A DNA stretch of 64,000 nucleotides from Sinohyriopsis cumingii. Its lineage: Eukaryota > Mollusca > Bivalvia > Unionida > Unionidae. Below the pieces are notes generated by a model. It saw only the letters and a list, made by a program, of their open reading frames with translations. It searched no databases and was not told where the DNA came from. Position numbers and translations under genes: made by a program. This document shows, one piece after another, positions 38,701-53,416 of this stretch (position 1 is the first letter of the stretch; each line of letters begins with the position of its first letter). The stretch is from NCBI GenBank assembly GCA_028554795.2, contig CM068838.1, positions 87,734,944-87,798,943 on the forward strand. The letters are read 5' to 3'.

Positions 38701-41700
38701 ATCACATTTAATACTGACTGCATGCATCGCCCACCACAATATTTTGACAAGTGGTAATCAACACATAATATGAAAGAACCTAGGCCATAAATGGCATCCA
38801 TGTTAATTTATTTGTTTATTACTACTCTGTTTAAAATCAACCAAGAATCACAAACACAACAGAAAGTTATAAATTTCTAACTTGAACAGAAAAATAATAT
38901 ATAAAAAATATTATGAATATTTATTTATTATTAGGTTAAGAAATATTAATAATTTAAGTCTAGGTCTTTTATGCTATTTATCATTCATACACTATGTCAG
39001 TGGAGACTTACAAAGTTTAAATCAAACTATCAAGAATAATTTAATTAAAATTTATGTGAAAAGATTGATTTGGTTAAATAAATAAGTAAATAAATATAAA
39101 AATGAGTTTAACTATTCCCTACTGGAAATACTGACTTCACTACAAAAATCAATCATATAAGCTTTGTCTTCTGATCCACTGTCACAGTAAAAAAAAACAA
39201 CATACCCTTTGGAGGTGCTGGCAACACACATTGACCAGTAGAGAAATAGTTCTGCAAAGAAAAGACATTTGAAATTGTGGATAGCTAGTTGGTTATTATA
39301 CAAATTTATCACATTCACAACAAAGAAAGTCATATAGATTTGTTGTGCACACAGAAATTTGATTAAAGTCAAGTTTTACTGCCTGTATGAATATAAGAGT
39401 CTTAAGAGTCCAAGGTTAATATTCCCTCATCTAACTAGTAATTGTAGTCCAAGGTCAATATTCCCTCATCTAACTAGTAATTGGAGTCCAAGGTTAATAT
39501 TCCCTCATCCAATTAGTAATTGGTGTCCAAGGTTAATATTCCCACATCCAGTTAGTACTTGGAGTCCAAGGTTAATATTCCCTCATCCAATTAATAGTTG
39601 GAGTCCAAGGTTAATATTCCCTCATCCAATTAATAATTGGAGTCCAATGTTAATATTCCCTCATTCAACTAGTAACTGGAGTCCAAAGTTAATATTCCCA
39701 TATCCAATTAGTACTTGGAGTCCAAGTTTAATATTTCCTCATCCAATTGATAATTGGAGTCCAAGGTTAATATTCCCTCATCCAACTAGTAATTGGAGCC
39801 CAAGGTTAATATTCCCTCATCCAACTAGTAACTGGAGTCCAAGGTTAATATTTCCTCATCCAACTAGTAATTGGAGTCCAAGGTTAATATTTCCTCATCC
39901 AACTAGTAATTGGAGCCCAAGGTTAATATTCCCTCATCCAACTAGTAATTGGAGTCCAAGGTTAATATTCCCTCATCCAACTAGTAATTGGAGCCCAAGG
40001 TTAATATTCCCTCATCCAAAATTGGAGCCCAAGGTTAATATTCCCTCATCCAAGTAGTAATTGGAGTCCAAGGTTAATATTCCCTCATCCGATTAGTAAT
40101 TGGAGTCCAAGGTTAATATTTCCTCATCCAATTAGTAATTGTAGGTCAAAAACTAAAAAATAACATGATCCCAATCTGATTCCCCAATTATTTCTGTCCA
40201 TTCAATGTATCATCCTTCTTAAAATTGAACAGAGACAATCAGGACATCAGAGTACGAAGGGATGAGGAAACTGAGCAGTAATACCAGGCAACTATACATA
40301 ACTAAAATTAGGCTTACCTTTCATCATATATCTACGTATTAAAAACAATTATCCTGTACCTACTATTATTGCTTTGCTGAATTTACCAACCCAGTTGGAG
40401 GATGATGGACTAAAGATATGTTGTAAAGGTAAACTTAACCATTTGCTGTAGTAAGGTACTCTACATCAGACTGAAGGATGGTTGACAACTGGACATTATG
40501 TGTAAAAATATCAATAATGGAAGAATGATTAAGAAAGGTCCGAGATACACCAACAGTTCTAACACCTTCTGGCACAAAACAACTTCTGAGTTATACCCCT
40601 CAGCATTAATGAGTGAGGGATCAACATGTCTAACTTGCACTATGTCCCAAGAGAGCCTCTAACAACTGAAGAGAATGCTAGTATCTCAAGATCTGAAGGA
40701 ATTGGCAACAGCTCTGGAAGAAGGTGGTTACCCATTTAAACTACACTGAATACCCTGTCAAAGGTTCAAACTTTCCTTTTCTCCATAACCTAACCAGCTG
40801 GGTGGGACAAAGAAAGAAACCACAAAGAGAAGAGATAGACCTAGGTAACTGGGTATTCTGAAAAGTTATCTAGATTAACCAATATTGAGTTTGTCATCAT
40901 GCTTCACTTTTGGGACAAGACAGGACTAACCCTTATTATCTCTTTTGCTGGAGAAAGGAACTTTATGAGTGAGGGCTCATCATCTCATCTCACTGGTAGG
41001 AATGTCTATGGCCTGCCTGGCCCATCAATTCATGAAGTCATGGCAAATCATTCATAATATCTTGAGAGAAGAAGATACCACTGACTCACCACTGGATGGT
41101 TGGAATCCCCATTGGGTTTGAACAAGAACATCAAGAAAGTAGGGATATCACCCCAATTCTTCTGCTAAATGGTTTTATCAAAACCTGGAGCATGTTTCCC
41201 ATATGACTGAATGGTAACCTGATCCCCTTCCCTAAACCAGTGATTAAGACCCAGTGCTGTCCAAACACTGGTGCTTTGTACAGGATTCAAAAGCCTGATG
41301 CCCGGTGCTCAGTACTCTGTATCTAGTGACATAAACTGGTAGATTGGAACTAATTACCATACCCTAGGTGCCCAGAGATGGTGGTCAATGCCCAGTGATG
41401 TGACAGTCACTAGGTGACTGTCACTTGACACTATCCAATGGCCAGTATGGAAAAGTCTCTATTCAGGAAACTTGAGTCCAACAAAGGAAACCTCAGCAAT
41501 CTAAAAATAGGACAACTTGAGAAAGGAGACTATGTTTCCTTTGCGTCAGGAAGGCAAGACTTGCTCCAGTGAGAAGTGCCAAGGATCCCTCTCTCATGGG
41601 AGCTGACATCTTTTTTTCATATGTCAGTTATCACACCCTTGTGGGACCAGGTGATTTTGGTACCAATGAAAGAGCCATAGACCTCTCCCTCACTGGAGTT

Positions 41701-44700
41701 GTGACTTTCATAAATTATTAAGTTGACCAGACCCTTGCTGGGCATGGAGGGCCAACTTTGGTGAGTGTTTACCAATTATGAAGAGAAAGAAGTCAGTACA
41801 AACTTCCCGTCTCTATAGGTAAAGCAACTTGCCATCAAGTGCCAGACTTAAGGCAACAAAAATACACACTAGTATCCCAAGTAGTTTTTATATGACTACA
41901 TTTACCCATACATAGAAGCATACTGAATGCTGAAAGGAGATGCTAAAAGGACCAGAACAAGACTTGGGTGGGTAATACTTAACCAAGCATCCATTAACAA
42001 GACAGCAATTGAAACAAAGAAGCATGACTTTGCTTGCAAGACACTAAAATCTTCAAATTTAATTAAAAGCACACATAAATGGAATTAATGCAAAAGACTG
42101 GGATGAAAACATGAAAATACAACACAAGAAAGGACATGACTGACAGTATATATGCCAAAACACTACTTACATCATGAAAAGCATTCCAAGAGATACATGA
42201 GAGCTACATAAAGTCCACAGAAATGAAAAACAGTACAGTCACGGGTGTAAAAAAATCATTGACATAACCTGGTCCCAGAAATATCATGGTTTAGTTGACA
42301 AATGTACTGCAGAATAATGATTATGCACCTAAAGCACCAAAAATGTGGAGTTCTGTTTCTAAAAACAAATGGCATTTCTAATGCACATTAAAAATAATAA
42401 TTCAGTCATGCCAGGTTACAGTGAAAAAAATACTGGAGGTCTTTTAAATGAGATTAAGTAACAAGTTGCACATTTTTACAACACACAAGCTGCTGTAAAA
42501 ATGCCAGTGGTTTAAAGTTATTTTTACTTCCCTGTGATAGCCTCATCCCTTTGGTAGCCTCAGCATGGCAATGGTTTTCTCATGTTGACCAACATTTAGG
42601 CCAATTTAACTACATGCACATGTAGGTCTACTTTTTAAAAAAAAGTATTTTCTTAGTGTTGACTTTTAGCTAGTCGCAAAATGTAACTGACCAAAACTGT
42701 GTGAAAAGCGATCGCTTTTGTTGATCATCAGAGGTTCTTTTACAGTATGTCAGGTTTTACCAATAAAATTTGCCTCTGTATCAGAAAAAAAGATCAATAA
42801 TACCAACAAACTGTAAAATGTGTTTAAAGTCTTTAAAGTTAACTGTCTCAACATCAAATTCTCTAAGAAGCTGACTTAACCTATTCATACAATTGATCAG
42901 TGACCATTGGCAAGAACACAGCACCAGAAGGAGATTCAGAGTATCACTTTGATGGATTGAAAGACTTTGATATCCTGTTCTAGATAAACCAATACAAATG
43001 AAAGCAATCCTCTTTCTGTTTCATTGACGTTACTCTTAACAGACACTTTCTGTTTCATTGATGTTACTCTTAACAGACACTTTCTGTTTCGTTGACGTTA
43101 CTCTTAACAGTCACTTTCTGTTTCACTGACATTACTCTTAACAATCACTTTTTGTTTCATAGATGTTACTCTTAACAGTCACTTTCTGTTTCGTTGACGT
43201 TACTTTTAACAGTCACTGTTTCGTTGATGTTACTCTTAACAGTCACTTTCTGTTTCATTGACTTTACTCTTAATAGTCACTTTCTGTTTCGCTGACGTTA
43301 CTCTTAACAGTCACATTCTTTGTTTAATTAATCATGGTACAGCAGTGGACAACTTCATTTAGTTAAAAAATACTGGGGGCTATGAAGTTTTAAAAAAAAT
43401 ACTATTTGTCCTTTTATTCACTCTTTGTTCAACACAAAATAATAACCAGGTCTTTTGGGGAGGGGTACCAGCTTAGATTGGAATTTTGCCAGTTTCTCTT
43501 TACAGATGACAATAAGTCACGTGATCTAGCCACACTGAATTTGAAGTCATACACTTGCTCCAAGCACGGAAACAATTGAACTATTAACTTTATAAGTGAA
43601 CTCTAAACCAAATTTGTTAAATGTGTATGAATCAAGTTGGTGACTGACTGTTATGATATTGGAATGTGATTCCACAACAGTCTGTTCCACAAAGCATCAT
43701 GAATTTTATCCTATCTGTAATTCTGTCAATTTTCAGGTTAGCATCATTAATTAAATTAAAAGTACCTAACTAGGTTAAGTAAATAGAGTAAAACAAATTT
43801 GTTATTTTTAGCTATATTTAATAATCCTGACCTGATAATTTACTTAGTTACAGATAAGATAAAATATGTGATACTGTGTGGAACAAACTATACTGCTGTG
43901 GTGTTGACATGTGTCACTGTCCATTGTAAACACAGCTATCATAAAGGTCAGAAATGCATTCATTCAGTTTCCTTAACCTAAAGTATTGTTACAACATAAT
44001 TGCCCCCATGAAATGCAAGTGATAAACCATGCAATGATGAGATTGGTAAATTCGCATTTGGACTGGTAAATTTTTTTGTCTTTTTCAGACTTTTTCCATC
44101 CTTGCAGTATGAGGTACCAGTAGTAGCAGAAACTCTCCGGGAAGGGCATTAAAAGTTGCATTTTGCTGAATGTTACTCACTAAAATGCTTGACATACACA
44201 AGTTCTCAAGATAAATGAGGTTGAGATAAGTGGGTCTGACTGTATTCCAAAACAAATGAAAATGACTTGGGAAATATATGGGACCAAGTTGTTGTTTTTT
44301 TTGTTCTAGACTTCCAATTTCTAATTGGGTGAGAGAATATTAATCTTGCACTGGGGACCAGTGCCAGAAAATGATATAGCAAAATAACAATATCAGACAT
44401 TGGATTACTGCTTTAGAATTACATGTTTCGATATTATTTAAACGTGTAGTTCAAATAAAAGTTCCTACTGTTTCAACAGAAACATCAGTTTGTTGGGTCT
44501 TTTAATCTATGATTCACACCATGCACAAAACCCAAGAAAACTGGTACTCTATGAAAATGGATAATTCACAGTACTAGATAATAACTAAAAGAACTAGTCA
44601 AATGAGACACAAGCTTACCTTAATCCCAAGTGCTTCTAGAAGCAAATCAAAGGCTTCTTCAGTCAAAGATCCGCCAATAGCATTTTTCAGGCCTTCAAAA

Positions 44701-47700
44701 CTTATTGCTGAAACACAAAACAAGGCAGAATACAATGAGATGGATCTCACTTGTCAAAATTTAAATTGGCAACATTCACAAATTAAATAGAACTAAAAAT
44801 CAACTTCTATAAAGTATTATAACAGGATGAAACCAGCCAAACAACTGACAAATCTGGTTTCTACAGTTTCAAGGAAACTCTAAGTCATTTACTGATAGAC
44901 CCTGTACTCTTAAAATTAATCTTTCACATTTGCTTACCTGGCAGTGTGAAATTTTCATTGCATACTGGGATAGGAACTTCCATTTTATCTACAATGAGGC
45001 CATCCCAGATACAGCTATCTTGGCCCAGACAAAACTTTAGACTAGCAGTGACAACAAACACTTTCTTGTCATCATTCTTGCCAATAGAAAACCTGAAAGG
45101 CAAAAGAAGAATCACATGTTCAAGTGCCTAATGACAGTGATGCATGCCAATGTACAGTTAAATGTAAATTATCCTGACATATCCTAAGATATAGTTTTCT
45201 CTGCATAACTGGAGTTCAACTTGCTTTTCCATATAATGAACAACTCCAGAGAAGGGGTATCTGCATTAATATTTAACTATAATGCACATCTTCTTCAAGT
45301 AAAAATCTAGGTCAAGACACCAATTTTCAAGTACAATACTTACCCCTTCATGATATACTGTAAGAATATCCACTAATTTGCAGAAGTATAGGATCATCCA
45401 GGGATACAGTTGTGAGGACAGCTTGGAAGGGAGTTTTCATATTATAATCAGGTAAGTATCATCCAAATAATCATATTCAAAATATTGGTTTCTTCTTGAA
45501 ATGCATTGCCAGATCAAAATACTACAAGAAAGTAACTGCTAGACAGAGTTACATCCCATTACCCCAGAGCTGGCAAGGATTCAGTCTCCAAACATATGCA
45601 AAGCAAATTCAAGTCTTATGTGAGATATGGGCTAGGACTAGCACAGATTAATAAAAGAAAACTTTTTGTTCCCACAAATCAGCTGGACTAAGTAATCGAA
45701 GCCACCAAATTCCACCATCTGTCAGTCACTACTGGAGCAGAAGTGCATGAATGTAACCACAAGGAGGGCTTGGAAAGAAGTGGCTATGACTAGGTAAATA
45801 CTATCAAAGAAACAAATTTCACTTCAAGTTATCTGCTATACCTGAAATACATTACAATATCAAAATATGCCAAAAGGCTAGATAAGGGTTGGACAGTTGC
45901 TCCAGTCTCCTAACACTGGCCGAACAACTTAAAATCCCACACGAGATACAGGACAGGATTAGCAGCAAACAATGATGATTCAGTCATCCATAAAACTGTC
46001 CACTCCTGCAAATCCAGTTAAACTAAAGTAAGCCATATTGCAACAAAATTTCTAATAAGTGGTCCAAGTTAAGGCAGCCTGTAGTGCTACTGATAAAGGT
46101 CCAAGTTGAGGCAGCCTGTTGTGCTACTGATATAGGTCAAAGTTAAGGCAGCCTGTTGCACTACTGATATAGGTCCAAGTTAAGGCAGCCTGTTGTGCTA
46201 CTGATATAGGTCCAAGTTAAGGCAGCCTGTTGCGCTACAGATATAGGTCCCACTATGTCAAACTGATTAATCCTTTAGGATAAAAGATAACTCAGATAAA
46301 AGTTTCAGAATGTGGCACCTAACCTCCACCCCACAGCTCAAATGATTTCAGACAGGAAACAGTTTCACTCAAATGTAATTGTGACTGCTCTAACTTCATC
46401 AACCAAGTAATTCATGTGGTCTTAGGCTTCTTCCTTCTAGGCCAAATAGATAACCTAATGGATCCAGGCTAAAAGGGCCTGATCAGAAATATACCTTCCT
46501 TCTTTAAGATTTCTCTTTTCTGACTGGCTCATTCAGCTGCAGGCACCATTTCAATGCCCTAACAGGTCCTAAAGAAGCCCTTGAGAAAAAGAGTCCACTC
46601 AAGACAACTGTAACAAAAGACAAAAACTGATTTCCCAAGAGCTGAAATCAGTTCTTAGCAGTGAAAATAGGGAGCATCACAAGAGAAAATAAACTATCAT
46701 GATGGAATTCCTGACAGCTGGGTCCAACTATACGGTACGTATTTAAATGATTCTGACTGGATGCAAACTGCACATGAAACATAAGTCAAGAGGCTTTAGA
46801 TAATCGTTCAAAGAATCTTGTTCAACTATGTCAAAACCCATCAGCCATGACAGGTTTCATTCAGACAATGGGCCAAGTCCTCTAGTCAAGACAAATCAAA
46901 ATTTGCTAAAAATCAAATGGTCTTTGCTTTTACCAAAGACATTAGAACTCATGATACTGTATTTATTAATTGTGATCAAGACTAACTTCTCAAAATGTCA
47001 AAGGAAAAAGTTGGCTATCTATGTTATAGATGCTTTAAAAGGAAACCTATGTCCCTGCTTGCATCACTGGGATTAGGTTCTCCATTTACTCTCATTTATG
47101 GTTCCAAAGTGGTGGCCTTCTTATCCAAACAATTCCATCCCCAAGTTTTTACTCAAACAATGCCATCTACAATTTGTTCCCAGAAATGTTTCCGTCCAAG
47201 AGCTTGTTTCCTATAAGCCAGATATGCAAGAGCAGCATTTCTTGAGTGAGAAGGAAACTTGCACGCAAAGTTGTTTCAGCAGGCTTGCTGAATGCAGGTT
47301 TGGGAATGGGCATAAATAATAAGATCATAACAGATTAGAGAAAGTGCATAAACTTTGTTTGGTCTGAGAGTAAGCAGAGTGTTGCAAGCCCTGATGGAAA
47401 TAGGTCCACTATTCAACTGAAGACTGGGAGAGGAATTGATAATCCTATAATAGTTATTTTCCTTTCCATCCGGATTATGAATCTACAAATACATTAGATA
47501 ACAACATCACCTGGGAAAATCCCTAAAATAAAAAAGTCAGATCTGGGAGGTCACTGGACCATTCTACATTAATTATTTTCCTTACCATCAGGTCAGTGAG
47601 TCTGCTAAGACATTCGACAATAAAATCACAAGTAGAAAATTACAAACAAAAAAAACAAAGAACTGATGACTTGGTTTGCCCTTGCCTCTGACATTTTGTG

Positions 47701-50700
47701 TGAGAATTTTTTTTAACAATTCCTGCTCATGTTTTAAATGTCTTCTGATAAAATTAATAATTTGGGTAATGTCAATACACCGCTCCCTCGATAACTCGCG
47801 CCCAGATAACTCGCGATCCCGCTTATAACGCGGTGTCCGTCTTGGCTCCCAATTTTTTCCAGAGAAAATATATTTAAAATATCTTTAAAATATGCTGAAC
47901 ATGAAAAAAATTACGATAAGAATTGATAAATTAAACCTTGATACATTGCTCGTTTTATCATCGAAAATGGTGATCAATGCCCGTAAAAATATAATCCATA
48001 TTTTGAAATTTGCAAGTTCTAGAGAAGAATTAATTTCAGAGATCTCGAAAACGCTTAATTACGCGTATTTGGACGCCAATTTTTGATCTGGGACGCAGAA
48101 AATCACTGAGGCGGGAGTCCTCCGTACGCATGTAATAGGTGCGCGGGAAAATTCAAAGATTTGCCAGTCATGTTTCAGCCACCTGCTTTGTGGGAAAATG
48201 TGTTGATCAGTTTACTGTGCTGATATTTACAATGACAGAATTCAGTGACTGAAAGACTCTTTGATGTACTGTTGCTATTTCATAAGAGTACATTAAAAAA
48301 AAAAAAAGAACATGATGCAACAGCTAGGCGGCTAGTTCAAAGGCTTTGATTTGGCGGCCGAGTGAGAAAATATACTGATATTTAGTGATTGAATTCAGAG
48401 GCAGAAAGAGCCAGTTTTAAAATCCTAGCGAGACCTCTGTTTAAAAATATCATATATTATGTAAGTTTTTAGGATAAATAGTTGTCATTATACTGTAAAT
48501 AAACAGTCTGGTGAAATAGCGATCAATGAAAACTTCTGGTAAATGTTAACAGGTGGCAACAGAGAATGAAATAAACACCAATTAAACGACTTCCTGTGTG
48601 AAAGTCACGTTCTAATCCTTTAATTCCGTTTCAGTGTAAACATTATAATCACAACATAGTCTGTTCATTGAAAACATGAAAAGAGTCAATCGACCGTCAC
48701 TTGGAAACCCGTGAGTACTTCTGTGAGAACCTAATTACATGTACATGCCGGCTTTGTTTTGATCAACAACTTGGGGAAGTGTTTGTTGCATTAAAAAAAA
48801 AATCGATTACAAGAGACCTCGGGTGCTGGATTAAGGGTCTTGGAGCTGCCTTTGACGTAAAGCAAAACAGTAACAGAGACAACGACGATGATAGTGACTT
48901 CAAATGTTTCAGTGAAACTGATGTCATTAATGCCGAGGCTGTTTGGGAGAAATTGGTACAGACTCATGGTCCTGAGATGGCGTTTCTCTTGATGGAGGAG
49001 TGGATTTGTGCTGACAATGATTGCCCTACAGCCGAATACATGTCAGATGAAACTATAATTATTTCTATAGAGAACAAATTTGCAGCAGAAGACGATTCTA
49101 ACTGGAGTAACACAAGTGTTAAAAGTGATGCAGACACAGATGTTGCACCCCCACCCCTCTGCACAGGAAGCAAATATTTTGATATTGCCATAAGATGGCT
49201 GGAGACCCAAAATGTTGACTACGTAAAGCTCATGCAGTTGAGAAATCTGAGGGATTTTGCTCGGCGGCAGAGAAACCAAGGAGTAACACACACAAAAAAA
49301 ATTAACTGATTTTTTCAAAAAGTGAATTGATATTTGTCAAGCGTGGCACAAACGGCAAGTATTAACTTGTTCTAATTTAAGTTGTTTTAAATTTGTAGAC
49401 CAATTAAATATGTTAGTACTGATTAACTCTTGTTTTTTTTTTGTTTTCCATTTTACTTCTATCACATTCAAATCTATCTATCTATATATCGTTCGATCGA
49501 CACTGTTTCTCGAAAAGAGTCGATCTTTTGTGTATAAAAAAACTTCTAATTTGGCTCAACAATAAAACTAGAATGTATACAATTCAACATAAAAATTAGT
49601 GACGTAGTAAACAATGTGTGAAGTGGTACACATGTTCAGCGAACGGAAACAACGTGGAATAATGTTTTCGATGATCGCCTCAATATACTGTAATTTATGC
49701 TGAAATTTTTAATGTTGTCCTATGAGAAAATAATAAAGTACACCGTTATGAAGAGATATTTATTAACAGTTAATCTCAGAACGATTATAAAGTGAGTATT
49801 CAACAGTATAATCTGCCTACCCCACCCCCCTTATTTTTCCGTTATGTCGTCAATCACTTTATTGATTTTGGGCTTATTTTATAGGTCCCTCGATAACTCG
49901 CACCTCGCTTATAGTGCGGTCGATGTTTCTGGACCCCGATGTGCGCGAGTTATCGAGGGAGTGGTGTATGTGTTATATAATATTACAACTTTAGACCAAT
50001 TTTGAAACAAGGAAAATACATGTCCGTGACTTAGCCACTGTGTTAACTTCAAATTCGCGGTTACTTCGTTTGAAGATCTTGCCATGGGGTGAGAAACTCT
50101 GTTTTCTGCAATTAGCAGTGATGTCACCAGTTGGCTTTGGCTTGGAGGCCAGAACTGGACATTGTAACACTTCAGTGGTACCACCCTCAGACCATTTTCA
50201 AAGAGACCACCAGTATCCAATCAGAACAAAAGTAATCAAATTTTGGGCGGGTTTCTCAAGCAGCCAGACATTATTCCATTGTGAAAGAGTCAGTGCATGT
50301 CTGGACATTGAAGAGAGTATATCACAGAGAAATTGGACAGACTAGACTGCACTTCAAGTGCCAAAGTTTTGCACTCATTAAAAAGGGCAGAAAGTTAGTC
50401 ATTGGAACTTTCAACAAGATTGGAACAATGGCTTCCGAGGTAAAATATCTTCACCCAAATCTGTCTCACTTCCTAACTAGGTCTTGTACAGACTGGAAGC
50501 AACTGCACTGACAAATTGTCCTGAAATTGTGGAATACTGTAATATAGTTTATAAAACTATTATACCTATTACCTTATTAATTTTATATTTTAACACCTAG
50601 ACCGTTGGCTCTGCTGACTGGGGGCTTGGAGCTATTTAACCTTTAAATTGTTCATCCTTTTCCAGGGTTAGTAATAATTCTGCAGAAAGCATGCGACACC

Positions 50701-52528
50701 CTCAGGGGTATCAGACTGCATCTCCTTCAATAACAGAAGGCATTCACTGTGGCCTTTATTTTCAACAGATCGGTGTACATAGACTACTCCTAAAGGGACC
50801 AAACCCTGTTCACTGGGAAAGAGGACAAGAGACTGGCACCCCACACAGTTATGCTGGTATCCATGCAAATCAAGATTTATGTCCCGGTAGATAACAAGAA
50901 ATCCCTACCATAAGTTCTGAGAGGTCAACACATTTGTTGAAAGAAGCTTTATGTACAGTAATTTGATGCTTTTATAATTTGGTCTACCTCACAAAGCTCT
51001 GGCCACCATGGAGGTAAGAGTATTACTATAGTGATAAGACCCTGAGAGTGAAGACCTTCATAATATTTGACTTTCTAAGAAAATAGAAAAGATTGTGAGG
51101 GCAAGTGTCAAGGCACAATCCTGAGAGGTGAAATCAAATGAAAAAGCTTGCAAATTATATACCCTAATGAGTGAAAAGCTGGGACTTTATAAAATTAGAA
51201 CAGGAATCCAAGGCAAGACCAGCAAGGAGCAAGATATTTCATATCTTTACAACAAGTTGCTCATCTTGGAGAGGAGAGGGGCTGTGTCTAGATGATTTGA
51301 TCTTGGGGACTAGGATGTAGCCCTGGAGAAGGAGTCATTGGCACTGGAAGTCTAGAAGTTACAGGAAGACCTATGAATGGGAAAATACAGGCATGCATGC
51401 ATCTGGGAGGTCTAAGATGACCACAGAGGATCCATCTCAGATGGCAGTAAGGGTACAGCACAAGGTCTCTATTATCAGCTTCTTTGCCTGAAAGTATAAT
51501 TTCAGTGCATGTGTTGCAAATGATCTCTACTGCCTTTTTTGTAGGAAAGCATGTATGGCAAAATTTTGAAATCTTCTTACCTGGACATAGTATAATCGCA
51601 GCAAGAACACAGCATCATTTTCTTGGGGAAAAATGAAAGCAAGGAGAGGAAATAGCCAGTTCTTCATTCCCTGAGGTGTGTTGTGCCTTGCTTTTGGCTT
51701 GGTGCTTTATGATACTAGTGGTAAGGTTATTGGAGTAAAGTGCTTTGTCCAAGAAAGCACCACAGTAGCTGACCCAGACAGGTTCAATGGTAGGCCCTTT
51801 TGATTGCAAGTCTGAGTCACCATGGTTCCCTATGGACTGGAGAAAGGTTCCTAAATCAGAAATGCTAAAGTTGGGTTCTTCCTATTTCTCTGGTCCCTCA
51901 TGAGAAATAAAGACAGGACTCTAGGTTGCTGGGCCTATTTCCTATTTCTCTAAGCAGCCATGGGATAGGAGTTTGGAAGACATAGGCACCAAAGACTAGG
52001 TATGTCAATACTGTATTCAGTACCAGTGACACAAATTCCAGGACTTAAGAGAATGAGATATGAGGTCATCTGACACCTGGAATCAAGTATTAGGTAACAG
52101 ATTACAGATGGACTATATTTTACTTCTACCAGATTCCAGAGACTACTGAATCCTAAATGTATACTGGTATTCTTTACATCTGAGGACAGCCTCTTTTAGC
52201 TAAATTTTCTTTTCATAGTATGTCAGGATTTTGTTATTTTTAGTACATCTGTATAACTTTCTCCAGTGTTTATGATAATCTGTAGGAAAAGAAACAACAG
52301 CAAGTTTGCAACACTATGAAGCAAACAAAAAAATGGGACAAAATCTGGTTCACTTATAACTGGAAGATTACAGGAAACATGATACAGTTGCAAAGATTAT
52401 GTTATTGTGGAATTTACAAATCATACCTACTTTATGATTATATTCTTTGTTAGCTCTAAGACTTCCTCTTTACCTGAAAGAAAAATTGAGGTGTGTGTAT
52501 AAGAAATTTTGATAATTTAAAACATGGA

Positions 52529-52590
<62 letters not shown>

Positions 52591-52757
52591 TAGGTGACAT
52601 GTGAATTTTTTTAATAAACAGAATTGAAGTAGAACTGAATGACAGGAATATTTGTATCATCTGAAACCAAAGCAGTATGTTTCTACTTAAGAAATAGCTA
52701 TATGCAAATTACTTGTACCCAGTGTCCCTGTAATAGTTGTAAGACACTTATTTACCA

Positions 52758-52851
<94 letters not shown>

Positions 52852-53372
52852 AACTATATACTAAATAAATGAATGCTCAATTTAGCATCAGATTGGTACA
52901 GCAGCCCCAAACAATATTAATTTTCTCTATACTGTCCAAATTTAGTAAGAAAAATATTGTTTCTAAAACAAATAGCAAGTAAATAACATAACAGGAAACA
53001 GCAAAACAGTGAAAAATATTGAAATATTCACAGGATTCACCAACACTACATTATCTTTTTAAACATTTACTACACATGTTACCTGTTGCATGAAAAAAAT
53101 TCACCATTAAAAACTACTGAAAAATTGTGAAAGCTTAAAACGTTTTTAATAATTCTGGTTTTTTGTTCCTTTTAAAAGTAGAAAATATGGGCTGCGTTCA
53201 ATAAATCTAGCATTCGGTGGCATAATATTAAGCCAAGAATCCTACTGTTTGGGATGTCAGTGAAGTGTGCTAGGTGACAAATGCTGTCATGGGATTAAGC
53301 ATAGTGTGAGCAATGCACGCATATGACTACACTCACATAAGAGCTTGTCAACTGAGACAAGTCAACAAAGAA

Positions 53373-53416
<44 letters not shown>

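Noticed and set aside
39359-40057. 232-codon open frame of a 13-residue repeat
   Set aside because: It is the translation of a 39-bp intronic minisatellite; no splice or start context and no similarity outside the array.
48701-49309. Treating the 202-codon frame as a domesticated host gene
   Set aside because: It lies between Tigger-type inverted repeats with TA flanks, lacks a good start, has a stop just upstream and has lost the DNA-binding and catalytic domains.
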